From contig CAZJHD010000016.1 in assembly GCA_964545855.1 (NCBI GenBank), positions 24,444 through 88,443 on the forward strand: a DNA stretch of 64,000 bases, written 5' to 3'. The first letter of the stretch is position 1; each line of letters starts with the position of its first letter. The translations under genes were made by a program, and so were the position numbers. The DNA is from CAZJHD01 sp964545855. Its GTDB lineage: Bacteria; Planctomycetota; UBA1135; JACQFD01. This document shows, in pieces, positions 17,801 through 25,441 of this stretch. Under the pieces are notes generated by a model, which saw nothing but the letters and a program-made list of their open reading frames with translations, was not told the DNA's origin and did no database searches.

Positions 17801-20800
17801 CGTCGCTCGGCTCTCCCTCGCGGAGGGCGGCACCTACGTCCTGCGCGCCGAGGGCGCCGACCGATTCGGCACCGCCGTCGCCGCGGACCACGAGATCGAG
17901 GTGTCCGGAGACGACGACGCCGTGAAGCTCCGGCTCTTCGTCGAGCGCGACTCCTGGAGGCTCGGCGAGCGGATCGTCGCGCGCGTCGTCTCCCGGATGG
18001 CCGGCGAGCGGTCCTGCCTCGTCGTGCGCGAGGGGGCCGGTGTCCTCGGCTACCGCATCGTGCGCGTCCCGCGCGGCGAGAGCCCTCTCGACCTGGAGGT
18101 GGACGAGGCGCTCGCACCGCAGTTCACGCTCGCCCTCGCGGCCGTCGACGACTGGACCCTGCACACGGCGGCGAAGACGTTCTCCGTCTCACAGGAGCTC
18201 ACCGTCGAGGTGAAGCCGGCGGCCGCGAGCTACGGGCCCGGTGAGGAAGCCTCTGTGGACGTGGTCGTGCGGGACGCGCGCGGGAAGCCCGTGGCCGCCG
18301 AGGTGGCGCTCGCCGTCGTGGACGAGGCCTTCCTCGCCGTTCGTCCCGACGCGACGCCGAGCCTTCGGGACTTCTTCTTCTCCGCGACGCGCGACGCCGG
18401 CACCGTCACGGCGTCCTCCTGTGGCTTCTACTACGACGCGGAGACGCGGAGCGTCGCGAGCGACCTCGCCGCCGAGGAGGAGCGCATGCGCCTCCGCGAG
18501 GAGACGGCGTCGCCGCCCGAGGCGAGCCCCGTCGGAGACGTCTTTCTCGCGCTCGACTCCGTTCTGCAGGCGGGGGAGCTCGACGAGAAGTCGAAGGACG
18601 CGCTCAGGAGTCTGGGTTACGCCGGCGGGGGCGGAGCTCCTGCAGGGCTTGTGGTGCCCGGTGCACCGCCAATGCCGAACGCGGAGCCCTCGAACGGCTC
18701 CGATTGGGGGAACGAGGACGAAGCGCGGGCGCAGACCGGCACGTTCGGCGCCGTCGGCGGAGATTCCCTGGCACGGAAGTCCGCCGACAAGCGCGTCCGC
18801 TTCTCCGCGAGACGCGGCGGCGCGTTGGCCAAGAACGAGGCCGGTGGCCGCTACAAGGGGCCCGGGGACACGGCCGCTGCCTTCGAGGCTTTCGCCGGCA
18901 ATCGGCTCGATCTCGATCTTCCGAACGAGTCGGCGGACGCGTCCGGCGCCCAGCTCCGATCGCTCTTCTCCGAGACGGCAGCGCTCGCGCGCGTCGTTTC
19001 GGACGCGAGCGGCGCCGGCCGGACCACCTTCCGGCTCCCCGACTCGACGACGAGTTGGAACGTGAAGGCGCGCGGCGTGACGCGCGCGACGGAGCTCGGG
19101 GAGGGGAGCGCGAGCTTCCTCGCGCGCCGAGACCTCGAGGTGTCGCTCCGGCTCCCGGGCGCGTTCGCCGAGGGCGACCGCGTGGAGTCGGCGGGCTTGG
19201 TGCGGAACGCCTCCTCGGTGGAACGGACCGTCGAGGCACGGCTCACGGCGACGGGAGCGACGGGGGAGGCGAAGCTCGACGCGAGCCTCGCCGCGGGAGC
19301 GGAGGAGGCGCTCGTCGGCGATCTCACCATCTCCGGCGCCGACGAGGTTCGCCTCGCGCTCTCCGCGCGCGCCGGCGACGACCAGGACCGGATCGAGCGG
19401 ACGGTCGGCGTGCGCGCCGCCGGGTCCGCCGTCGCGGACTTCGAGAGCGCGCTGGTGCGCGACCAGGCCATCCTCGAGCTCGAGCTGCCGGCCTTCGAGA
19501 CGCTGCGGCGTCCGTCGCTCTCGATCGTGATCGGGCCCTCCCTGGAGGCCGCAGTGCTCGAGGATCCGGCGCCCACGAGGCGTCACCTGGCCGGCGGCAT
19601 GCTGCTGACCGATGCGCCGGGCTGGACCGTGACCTTCGGCGCCGTGGCGCTCGAGAGGCTCCAGTTCCTCGGCCGCGTGGGCGGCGCGGACGCGGCGCAG
19701 GCGGCGACGCTCCGACGGCGCGTCGTCGACGCCGTGGCGCGCCTCGTCGCCGAGCAGGCGCCCGACGGGAGCTTCGGCTGGACCGGCACGCTGAACGTGG
19801 GCGTCGACAAGGACCAGAAGATCCGCGCGACGCCGGACATCGCCACGACGGCACGCGCCCTCGCGTTCCTCGGCCGCGCGCGCACGGCGGCGATCGCCGT
19901 TCCCGATGCATCGATCGACCGCGCGACGACGTGGGTCCGGGCGCGGCTGCGCCAGAACGACGGAGCCGTCGACCGCGCACGGATGCTGCTCGCGCTGGCG
20001 GAAACGGGCCAGGGCGACCTGGAGCTCCTGAATCGGCTGCAGCGCGCGAAGGCGAGCGTGCCGGACACGGGGCTCGCGCTGCTCGCGCTCTGCGATCTGC
20101 GCATGGGCCGGCGCGATCTCGCCGCCGAGGTGGCGGTCGATCTCCGCGAACGGCTGCGGCGCGTGACGGCGGGACCGGGCGCGCCGAAGCTCGCCGCCGA
20201 CGACCTCGAGGCGCAGTCCCTCGCGCTCGCGGCGCTCGCCGACATCGACGCCCGCGACGCGATGCTGGCGGCGCTCTCCGACCGCATCCGGACCTCTCGG
20301 ACGCGGGCGCGATCCGATCGCGCGGAGGAGGCGGCCGTCGCGGCGCTCGCGCGGTACCACGGCGCTGCCAAGCCCGAGGCCGCCGAGTACGAACTCGACG
20401 TCGTGCTCAACGGGAATCCGATTCGAACCGTGCGGAGCGCCGAGGCGCGGTCGCCCATCGTGCTCGAGGTCGCGGGGGACGCGATGCGTGGGAAGAACCG
20501 CATCGACGTGCGCCTGCGGGGCCGGGGCGAGGTGAGCGTCGACGCGACGATGTCGGCGACCATGCCCGTCTTCGATTCCTCGGCGCGGGAGCGGTTCGCC
20601 TCGGTCCGGCGGTCCATCGAGCCGTCGGAGCTCCGCTATCGCGGGAAGCCGATCCCGCGCGGCTTCGACGTGGTGGATGGCCCCTACAAGGCCTTCACGA
20701 ACACGGTGAAGAACCTCGTCTCGGGAACGGAGGCGCTCGTGTCCGTCACCTTCCTGTCGCGCGAGAAGGACAACTCGCCGCTCGAGTACGCGATCCTGGA

Positions 20801-22874
20801 GGAGCCGATCCCGGCCGGGTGCGAGGTCGTGCCCGACTCCATCCGCGGCGACTTCGAGCGCGCCCTCGTGCGCGGCGGCGCGATCGTGGCCGCTTGGGGA
20901 CCGGCGGCGCGCTCCGGGCGCCTCAGCTACCGGCTCCTCGGCGTGCGACCGGGCGAGTTCCTGCATGCTCCCGCGACGCTCGCACCCGCCTATCGGCCCG
21001 ACCGGACGGCGGAGGGCGACGTCGCGCGGCTGGTGGTGCTCGGCGCCGGCACGAAGTCGCCCGACGAGATCCGGCTCACTCCGGACGAGCTCTATCACGG
21101 CGGCATCGCGCGCTACGACGCGGGCGAGCGCTCCGAGGGAGCGGCGTGGCTGCGGAGCGCCGTCTCCGAGTGGCGTCTCGCCGACGCGCCCCTTCGCGAA
21201 GCGACGCGCCGGATCCTCCTGGACGCCGTCGCGCGGAACGACTCGGAGGCGGCGATCACGTCCTTCGAGCAGCTGCGCGACCGCTTCCCCGACGTCGTTC
21301 TCCCCTTCGAGATCGTGACGCAGGTGGGCGACGCGTACCTGGCGGCGCGCCAGGCGGAGGTCGCCGACCTCATCTACCGCGGCACCATGGGCGCGCTGTT
21401 CCGCCGCGAGGCGAACGTCGCGGGCGCGCTCCTGCGGGAGCGCGAGTTCCTGGCGGCCGTGCGGTTCCTCGAGGACCTCCACCGCGTCTACCCCGATGCG
21501 CCGGAGACCCTGACGGCGTTGCATCACCTCGCGGGCCTCGTGGCCGCGGGCGCGTCGTCGGGCGCGGGGATCCGCGATGTCGACGGGACGGTCGTCTCGC
21601 GCGACGCGCTGCTCGCGCGCGCGGGAGAGATCGAGATGGAGTTCCTCGTCCGGGCGCCGAACGATCCGCTCGCTCCGGAAGCGTCCTTCGGCCTGCTGTC
21701 GACGGAGCTCGAGCGAGGTCACTTCTCCGGCGTCGTCGAAGGCTGCGCCGCCTTCGGGCGCCGCTACCCGGAGTCGTCGTTCCTCGACAAGGTCCTCTAC
21801 CTCGAGGGCTACTCCCGCTTCGCGAACGGCGAGCCGGCGAAGGCCCTCGAGATCCTCGCGCGCGTCGTCGCCGAGCAGTTCCCCGACGGTCGCGGCGGAC
21901 GGAGCGCCAGCAGCCAGCGCGACCGCGCCGTGTTCCTGCGAGCACAGATCCTCCACGCGACGGGCGACGCGGCGAGCGCCGTCGCGGAGTACGAGAAGGT
22001 GCAAGGCCTCTTCACCGATGCGGCGGACGCGCTGCAGTCGTTCCGCCGCAAGGAGCTCTCGTTGCCGGAGGTGAGGACCGTGACCGATGCGGATCTCCAG
22101 AAGGACGGGGCCCTACCGGCGTCGCCCACGCTGGATCTCGTCGTGGAGTCGCGCAACCTCGCCAGGGCGCAGATGCGCGTCTACCGGGTCGACCTCATGC
22201 GGCTCTACTTGATGGAGCGCAATCTCGACCGCATGACCGACATCGACCTCGCGGGAATCGCGCCGCTCTTCGTCCAGGATCTGACGCTTGGACCGGGAGA
22301 GGACTTCACGCGCCGCAAGAGTCCGGTGCAGCTCCCGCTCGCGGAGCGGGGCGCCTACCTCGTCGTGCTGCGCGCCGAGGGGGAGAAGGGCAGTGCGCCC
22401 GTCGCCGACGCGACGCTCGTCCTCCGCACCGATCTCCAGCTCGAGGTGCGCGAGGACGCGGCGGCGGGCCGCGTCTGGGTGAACGTCCGCGACGCGAGGG
22501 GCGCGAGCGTGCCTCGGGCCGACGTCCGCGTGGTGGGATCCGATGGGGAGGTCGTCCGCGTCGGTGCGACGGACCTGCGCGGCGTGTTCAGCACAGACGC
22601 CATCGAAGGCCGGGCGACGGTCGTCGCGCGCGCGGGCGAGGGCGCTCCGGGAGGTCCGAGCTTCGCGTTCCATCGCGGAACGGTCTCCCTCGAGCCGAAG
22701 CCGAGCGCATCGAAGGCCGTGGATCGGGCTGCTTCGCAGCAGGCCGATTTCGAGTTCCAGAACACGCAGGAGTTCCGGGACGCGAACGACCAGGTGATGA
22801 GGCGGAACATCCAGCAGCTCGAGCAGCTGCTGAACAAGCAGCAGCAGGGCGTGGAGCTGCAGCGCGTGCGCTGA
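14844..22874 (+). CDS. Giant alpha-2-macroglobulin-like exported protein with TPR arrays and duplicated MG-like domain
   Basis: A 2676-residue exported protein. Order seen: signal peptide 1-33; TPR-type helical repeats about 40-500 (DFPNAPEATRARLTLA, DYPKSERASEAAYGIAL); an MG1-like domain about 530-640 (ITSRNIEKVRVRIFRLDLE); macroglobulin domains from 720 (SYRPGDLVRAWVVTR) to about 1150 (LAVVDEAFLAVRPD); a Gly/Ala/Pro-rich linker about 1255-1330 in the position of a bait region; the alpha-2-macroglobulin core about 1340-1560 (TTSWNVKARG); a helical toroid about 1575-1840; a receptor-binding-like domain about 1880-2060; a second TPR block about 2080-2400; and a second MG1-like domain about 2430-2610 (VESRNLARAQMRVYRVD). 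The tail is Gln-rich. The thioester CGEQ or CLEQ motif expected in the toroid is not present. Family members trap or inhibit proteases outside the cell. It is convergent with a HEAT-repeat gene. Confidence 0.85.
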   Translation: MLHRIVSHPARALALVLALGAAVAVTLAGPGKADDPVARRAKVHLMDRQFVEAAELLAKEPGNAEQAAERRFLRAHALLLAGDFTGSARALEEFVRDFPNAPEATRARLTLAAAKRGAKDFEAAAAIDRAQLRTLLSPERRNDLSKVYVDYADKAEKGLQPDWARARTFLDLAVGLELPPADDERLRSRAAEMAEKVGDFKDALQRLRSLRADRGDGAEGSTRFRIAQLERLTGDPRGARRSYEDFLRDYPKSERASEAAYGIALTHGMPSPPNDESLARGVASLKRVIEGWPGSKEARSAAFDIALGELHRRRFDDAVRDFRAFVASSPKPAPSADADRDDRVAVARARIGDALYAQSRYSDAIVAWRLYLAEHPSHGEFGRVHRAIVDAEFAIARTAAVEALESEERARERGDQAREAVQGFLASHPLDARQAATALWLGRIEETRQRFDVARDEYERVASKFAGAAEASEAQFHVGRIFEERTFDYEKAIAAYKAVTGAWQERARQRIAELQRKQLEVVTKRTTRTDESPSIEITSRNIEKVRVRIFRLDLETFFRAKLAEPRIEPLDVEVIEPDWNREVGTENYRAHESTTRTLALAECGGKPGAYVVKVDDGELEATTLVLVSDLVLVTKASRRDALVFAQDAKTGDPLSGVRVVVSDGSKILFEENTGADGVLLRRDDALAGVGALVVYGSSAAGAAVSGLDLSSLGRSAVLAPKCFVVLDRSSYRPGDLVRAWVVTRGVKDGGYVVEEGRRVRLAMQDASGTAIRSADVSLGAFGTAASDLAIPASAGFGSWTVAVVDDAKKETLGAASFAVEDVRRERIRCEVKLARSVVMRGETVEGTVQAQYFSGGPVGKRSVTLEIADVDPITVTTDSDGSASFSFATRDLAEEGTYAVVARLADEAVFGLAELVVTTVEFRPRLTTLQQVVLAGEGFDVSLETKDAADRPAGAELRLSALRREERGLRKVEERTVVTDPKTGKAVARLSLAEGGTYVLRAEGADRFGTAVAADHEIEVSGDDDAVKLRLFVERDSWRLGERIVARVVSRMAGERSCLVVREGAGVLGYRIVRVPRGESPLDLEVDEALAPQFTLALAAVDDWTLHTAAKTFSVSQELTVEVKPAAASYGPGEEASVDVVVRDARGKPVAAEVALAVVDEAFLAVRPDATPSLRDFFFSATRDAGTVTASSCGFYYDAETRSVASDLAAEEERMRLREETASPPEASPVGDVFLALDSVLQAGELDEKSKDALRSLGYAGGGGAPAGLVVPGAPPMPNAEPSNGSDWGNEDEARAQTGTFGAVGGDSLARKSADKRVRFSARRGGALAKNEAGGRYKGPGDTAAAFEAFAGNRLDLDLPNESADASGAQLRSLFSETAALARVVSDASGAGRTTFRLPDSTTSWNVKARGVTRATELGEGSASFLARRDLEVSLRLPGAFAEGDRVESAGLVRNASSVERTVEARLTATGATGEAKLDASLAAGAEEALVGDLTISGADEVRLALSARAGDDQDRIERTVGVRAAGSAVADFESALVRDQAILELELPAFETLRRPSLSIVIGPSLEAAVLEDPAPTRRHLAGGMLLTDAPGWTVTFGAVALERLQFLGRVGGADAAQAATLRRRVVDAVARLVAEQAPDGSFGWTGTLNVGVDKDQKIRATPDIATTARALAFLGRARTAAIAVPDASIDRATTWVRARLRQNDGAVDRARMLLALAETGQGDLELLNRLQRAKASVPDTGLALLALCDLRMGRRDLAAEVAVDLRERLRRVTAGPGAPKLAADDLEAQSLALAALADIDARDAMLAALSDRIRTSRTRARSDRAEEAAVAALARYHGAAKPEAAEYELDVVLNGNPIRTVRSAEARSPIVLEVAGDAMRGKNRIDVRLRGRGEVSVDATMSATMPVFDSSARERFASVRRSIEPSELRYRGKPIPRGFDVVDGPYKAFTNTVKNLVSGTEALVSVTFLSREKDNSPLEYAILEEPIPAGCEVVPDSIRGDFERALVRGGAIVAAWGPAARSGRLSYRLLGVRPGEFLHAPATLAPAYRPDRTAEGDVARLVVLGAGTKSPDEIRLTPDELYHGGIARYDAGERSEGAAWLRSAVSEWRLADAPLREATRRILLDAVARNDSEAAITSFEQLRDRFPDVVLPFEIVTQVGDAYLAARQAEVADLIYRGTMGALFRREANVAGALLREREFLAAVRFLEDLHRVYPDAPETLTALHHLAGLVAAGASSGAGIRDVDGTVVSRDALLARAGEIEMEFLVRAPNDPLAPEASFGLLSTELERGHFSGVVEGCAAFGRRYPESSFLDKVLYLEGYSRFANGEPAKALEILARVVAEQFPDGRGGRSASSQRDRAVFLRAQILHATGDAASAVAEYEKVQGLFTDAADALQSFRRKELSLPEVRTVTDADLQKDGALPASPTLDLVVESRNLARAQMRVYRVDLMRLYLMERNLDRMTDIDLAGIAPLFVQDLTLGPGEDFTRRKSPVQLPLAERGAYLVVLRAEGEKGSAPVADATLVLRTDLQLEVREDAAAGRVWVNVRDARGASVPRADVRVVGSDGEVVRVGATDLRGVFSTDAIEGRATVVARAGEGAPGGPSFAFHRGTVSLEPKPSASKAVDRAASQQADFEFQNTQEFRDANDQVMRRNIQQLEQLLNKQQQGVELQRVR

Positions 22875-22935
22875 TCCACGGGCGAGCCGGGCCGCGGCCG
22901 CCGTGCGCGTCGCGCCTCGGCGGCGCGAGCCGGAC

Positions 22936-24129
22936 TCAGGAGCCCGTCTTCGGCTCCGGCTTCCGTCCGGCGGTGACCGTCCGGTTGTACCAGGCGACCC
23001 AGTCGGCGGGCTTCGGTCCCACGTCGGACCCCGCGATCTTCGCGAGGGCGTTCCGGACCACGGAGATCTCCTGCCGCACCACCTGCTCGTGCGAGACGTT
23101 CAGGATGCGCGCGTCGAGAACGACACCGCTCTGGAGGATGCTGATCTGGGGCTCGGCGATGGACGAGGCCTGGGCCACCTCCACCGAGTAGCCGCCGACG
23201 TAGGCGCGCTGCTCGCCGACGAAGAGGAAGGCGCGCGGCGCCGTCGAGCCGGCGCTCGATTGGAGGAGGAAATCGAGCCGGCGCACGAGGGCGGGGACCG
23301 CTTCGATCCGCCCGAGGGTCCCGAGGGCCTCGGCGCTGTGCATCCGGAGGAGAGTCGACTTCTCGCCCAGTGCGCCGACCACGCGTCCGAAGACCCGGGG
23401 ATCGCGCGTCTCCTCGATCGCGCGCGTCGCCGCCGCCCGGACCTCGGGGTCGCGGTCGTAGAGGACGGCGTTCACGAGCGACTGCGACTTCGCCTCCGGC
23501 GCGACCATCCCGAGCACCTCGGCGGACACGCGGCGAGTCGCCGGGCTCGCGGAGCGGAGGCCCCGTTCGAGCTCCGGGTGCCACGAGTCGTCGCCCGCGG
23601 ACGCGAGCGCGAGCGCCGCGTGGAGCTGGCGCGCAGGCGTCGACCGGGCCGCGAGTCCGTCCAGCACGAAGCGTGCGCGGCTGAGGAGCGCGGGGCCCTC
23701 GGCTCCGGCGAGGACCTCGGAGGCCATCGGGAGGAGCGACTCCCCGACGCGCGCGCGATCGACGCCCGCCTCGAGCGCTGCGTCCGAAGCCCGGAGGGCC
23801 TCCTCCAGCAGCCGCGCGCGGACCGCGAGCCGAACGACCTGGAGGCAGCGGAATCCGTCTCGGGCCGGGGTCTGCTCGAGGAGCCGGGCGCACTCTCGCC
23901 GGGCGCTCTCCCGATCGACCACGGCCAGCACGTCGGCGGCCGCGACGGGCCGTTCGGGCACTCCGTCGATCCGGATCTTGGCCGTCTCCCCCTCGAACCG
24001 GACCGTGCCGACGAGGGCCGATCCATCGCGGAGATGGATCACCGAAGTCTCGTCGCCGGACGAGCCGGCGGTCGTCGGCGGAAGCGTGAGCAGGAGTGCG
24101 CCGATCGTCGAGGCGAGGAGGTTCAGCAT
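22936..24129 (-). CDS. Exported HEAT-repeat protein carrying a secretin-type signature
   Basis: A 397-residue protein with an N-terminal signal peptide. A short beta-rich segment (VIHLRDGSALVGTVRFEGE) is followed by HEAT-like repeats from about 170 to 300 (RVSAEVLGMVAPEAKS, AVLYDRDPEVRAAATRA, LLRMHSAEALGTLGR). Residues about 303-340 read YVGGYSVEVAQASSIAEPQ followed by ISILQSGVVLD. This matches the core of the secretin domain in both long secretins at 49466-55103, which read VEVAQASFIAEPKI and VEIAQASSIADPQI. No rest of a secretin barrel is present. The last 55 residues resemble the end of other Planctomycete HEAT proteins (ADWVAWYNRTV). ATG 24129 is used; GTG 24147 lies six codons upstream. 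A link with the outer-membrane secretin is an inference. Confidence 0.75.
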   Translation of the reverse strand: MLNLLASTIGALLLTLPPTTAGSSGDETSVIHLRDGSALVGTVRFEGETAKIRIDGVPERPVAAADVLAVVDRESARRECARLLEQTPARDGFRCLQVVRLAVRARLLEEALRASDAALEAGVDRARVGESLLPMASEVLAGAEGPALLSRARFVLDGLAARSTPARQLHAALALASAGDDSWHPELERGLRSASPATRRVSAEVLGMVAPEAKSQSLVNAVLYDRDPEVRAAATRAIEETRDPRVFGRVVGALGEKSTLLRMHSAEALGTLGRIEAVPALVRRLDFLLQSSAGSTAPRAFLFVGEQRAYVGGYSVEVAQASSIAEPQISILQSGVVLDARILNVSHEQVVRQEISVVRNALAKIAGSDVGPKPADWVAWYNRTVTAGRKPEPKTGS

Positions 24130-24487
24130 GGCGGCGTCCAACGACACAGGTGGCGAGAGGGTTCCACGCTACCCGAGATCGACGCTCGGGACACTCGATC
24201 GGGTGCGCCCTCCGCTATGATCTTCGGCGCGCGAGCAGGCGGCCCTTCGGTCGAATTCGAAGGCGCACCTGTCGAGCAGCCGGCCGTATGCACGGCCGGC
24301 GAGATCGAGACCTCTCGAGAGCCCACCCCCCGGAGCCCCGTCCTACGAGACGCGCGGGACCGAGGCGGAAGGCGATCGAGGGGCTCGACGGGCCGCGATC
24401 CGTGGAGCTCGAGACGGAACGGCATCGCTCGCTCCTTCGATCGTGCACTTCCCATTCGCGGCCGAGACTCCTGGAGGATCCCGTCCC
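24130..24487. other. 358-bp divergent intergenic region
   Basis: This gap separates the HEAT gene (leftward) from the LolA-like gene (rightward). It contains a TATGAT hexamer at 24216-24221, without a convincing -35 partner, and two inverted repeats: CCTTCG/CGAAGG around 24244-24263 and the 9-bp hairpin at 24279-24300. No gene is supported in it. Confidence 0.5.
24279..24300 (+). promoter_or_regulatory. Perfect 9-bp hairpin in the leader of the LolA-like gene
   Basis: GCCGGCCGT and ACGGCCGGC are exact reverse complements separated by ATGC. The hairpin lies 188 bases upstream of the LolA-like start and 58 bases downstream of a TATGAT hexamer, so it could sit in the 5' leader as an attenuator or regulator-binding palindrome. 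No known riboswitch class is recognised. Confidence 0.4.
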
Positions 24488-25441
24488 ATGACGACTCATC
24501 GATTCGTGCCTTCGTTCTTCCTTCTCGCCTCCCTCGCGACGTTCTCGCTGGGCGCACCGAGCCACGGAGCGCTCGCCCAGGACGCCCCCGCATCGCGGCC
24601 CGCCGGAACGGCGGCCGCCCCGAAGGACTCGGCGACCAAGGATCCTGCGAAGGCTCAGGCGAACCTGAAGCGCGCGACGGACGCCATGGTGAAGCGATTC
24701 GAGGCGAAGCCCGTCGCCATGGACATGGAGCAGTCGGCGCAGGTGATGGGGATGAACGTCAAGGGGAAGGGTCGAATGATGGCCTCCGGCGACGGCCGCA
24801 TGCGTGTCGAGATGACTCAGGACATGCCCGGCATGGGCGCGATGAAGTCGACGGTGGTGATGGACGGCGAGCTGTTCTGGATCCACACCGACGCCGGGAT
24901 GATGAACACGGTCATTCGCGGCACGAAGAAGGAGATGGACGAGATGATGGCGAAGCAGGGCGGAATGGCCGGCATGGGCAACGACTTCGACCTCTCGCGT
25001 CAGGTGGCCCAGCTCCAGAAGTCGTTCACCTTCGACGAGATCGAGGAAGGCATCGAGGTCGACGGGAAGTCGGCGTTCGGCGTGGCCGGCAGCATGAACA
25101 GCGCGGAGAAGGGTGAGGGGCAGGGCCCTGCGGCCGCGATCCGCGGTCTCGGCGTGAAGCGCTGCCGGCTCGTCTTCCTCAACGAGAACGACCTGCTCGT
25201 CGGCATCGACATGCTCGATGGCAACGGGAAGCCCCTCAGCTCGCAGCGCATGCGCAATCACGACTTCCAGCCGAAGTTCACGGACGACACGTTCAAGTTC
25301 GTTCCGCCGGAAGGAGTGCAGGTGATGAACATCGCCGACCTCATGCGGCAGATGGGCTCCTTCGGTACCGACGAGGACGAGGACATGGACGAGGATCCCG
25401 ACGAGACTCCGGCGTCGAAGCCCGTCGGCGGCGGCCGCTGA
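24488..25441 (+). CDS. LolA-like exported outer-membrane lipoprotein-sorting-type protein, methionine-rich
   Basis: A 317-residue exported protein with a signal peptide ending in GALAQ. The mature part resembles the LolA/LolB-type half-barrel used to carry lipids or lipoproteins: an amphipathic first helix, KPVAMDMEQSAQVMGMN, STVVMDGELFWIHTDAG, and later strands RCRLVFLNENDLLVGIDMLD and KFTDDTFKFVPPEGVQVMN, a closing motif common in LolA-like proteins. The central region is rich in Met (GMGAMK, GGMAGMGND). A strong Shine-Dalgarno GGAGG at 24473-24477 precedes the ATG. The C-terminal tail is acidic. It is followed by strong hairpins at 25458-25511. Whether it carries lipoproteins is not shown. 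Confidence 0.75.
   Translation: MTTHRFVPSFFLLASLATFSLGAPSHGALAQDAPASRPAGTAAAPKDSATKDPAKAQANLKRATDAMVKRFEAKPVAMDMEQSAQVMGMNVKGKGRMMASGDGRMRVEMTQDMPGMGAMKSTVVMDGELFWIHTDAGMMNTVIRGTKKEMDEMMAKQGGMAGMGNDFDLSRQVAQLQKSFTFDEIEEGIEVDGKSAFGVAGSMNSAEKGEGQGPAAAIRGLGVKRCRLVFLNENDLLVGIDMLDGNGKPLSSQRMRNHDFQPKFTDDTFKFVPPEGVQVMNIADLMRQMGSFGTDEDEDMDEDPDETPASKPVGGGR

Noticed and set aside
19567..20380. Thioester motif of alpha-2-macroglobulin
   Set aside because: No CGEQ, CLEQ or similar sequence was found in the toroid region.
18189..22004. Antisense frame of more than 1200 codons inside the macroglobulin gene
   Set aside because: Composition is repetitive Arg/Glu/His, it has no start context, and it lies opposite a coherent multidomain protein.
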